Positions 5,617-5,812 of a stretch of 5,812 nt of DNA are shown piece by piece. Both the position numbers and the translations under genes were made by a program. How positions within the stretch are numbered: position 1 is the first letter of the stretch; each line of letters starts with the position of its first letter. The notes beneath the pieces were generated by a model that worked only from the letters and a program-made list of their open reading frames with translations, ran no database searches and was not told the origin of the DNA. Source of the stretch: Marinagarivorans sp. UBA5868. GTDB lineage: Bacteria > Pseudomonadota > Gammaproteobacteria > Pseudomonadales > Cellvibrionaceae. The DNA lies in the NCBI GenBank assembly GCA_002432095.1, contig DJFQ01000129.1, positions 1,591 to 7,402 on the forward strand, in the 5' to 3' direction.

Positions 5617-5812
5617 ATTCAAACGTAACTATTTTTAGATCGGCCGACAAAATCTGAAAGTCTTAGGTGTTCTATCGCCCGGAACGCCCGTGTATAGTCC
5701 AATCCCGGCGGTCTTTTCTTCCAGGCTCATGCGCGTTTATCTTCTTGCAGGAAGCAGAAACTGTTCGTATTTAATGGGTTGATACGAAGCATGGCCCGGT
5801 AGCGAGGCTCGT
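5617..5812. other. Non-coding tail with small dyads, no gene recognised
   Basis: No convincing gene. I see an 8-bp palindrome TCGGCCGA (5640-5647), a -10-like TATAGT (5693-5698) without a clear -35 partner, and an inverted repeat TTCGTAT / ATACGAA (5764-5770 and 5782-5788) around an 11-base loop. A 17-codon frame (5729-5782) has no good ribosome site. No clear intrinsic terminator follows the MDR gene. This may be the leader of a gene or RNA that continues past the window. Confidence 0.4.

Noticed and set aside
5729..5782. A 17-codon leader peptide frame in the tail
   Set aside because: Only a weak AGG lies three bases before the ATG, and there is no residue bias pointing to an attenuator.

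Overview
The window looks like chromosomal DNA of a free-living gammaproteobacterium. The aldolase is the E. coli-type class IIA enzyme, the clipped first gene belongs to the PA0069-type radical SAM family, and there is an LpxR-type outer-membrane protein. A marine or polysaccharide-degrading lineage such as the Cellvibrionaceae would fit, but that placement is a guess from overall character, not from a marker gene. I saw no mobile element, CRISPR array, tRNA or rRNA.

Layout. (1) Bases 1-309, plus strand: the 3' end of a PA0069-family radical SAM gene, convergent with the next block. (2) Bases 337-2214, minus strand: a two-gene glycolytic unit, tpiA then fbaA, 33 bp apart and encoding consecutive steps. 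(3) Bases 2215-2487: a divergent intergenic region carrying the promoters of tpiA (leftward) and tetR (rightward). (4) Bases 2488-5616, plus strand: a TetR/NemR-like regulator, an LpxR-family lipid A deacylase, a thioredoxin and a zinc-free MDR-family NAD(P)H reductase. (5) Bases 5617-5812: a tail without a convincing gene but with small dyads.

The most interesting part is block 4. The perfect palindrome GACCGGTC occurs exactly three times, all in intergenic DNA. One copy is upstream of tetR and two copies, 22 bp apart centre to centre, are upstream of the LpxR-family gene. This makes a self-contained, autoregulated circuit very likely. The regulator has six cysteines, one of them (C104) in a GC(F/L) motif that appears to match the redox-active Cys106 of E. 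coli NemR. Two of the three downstream genes encode redox enzymes: a classical WCGPC thioredoxin and a cysteine-free quinone/enone-reductase-type MDR protein. The proposal is an electrophile- or oxidant-responsive operon that couples cytoplasmic detoxification with remodelling of outer-membrane lipid A. The parts are recognisable families; the combination and its control are what merit checking.
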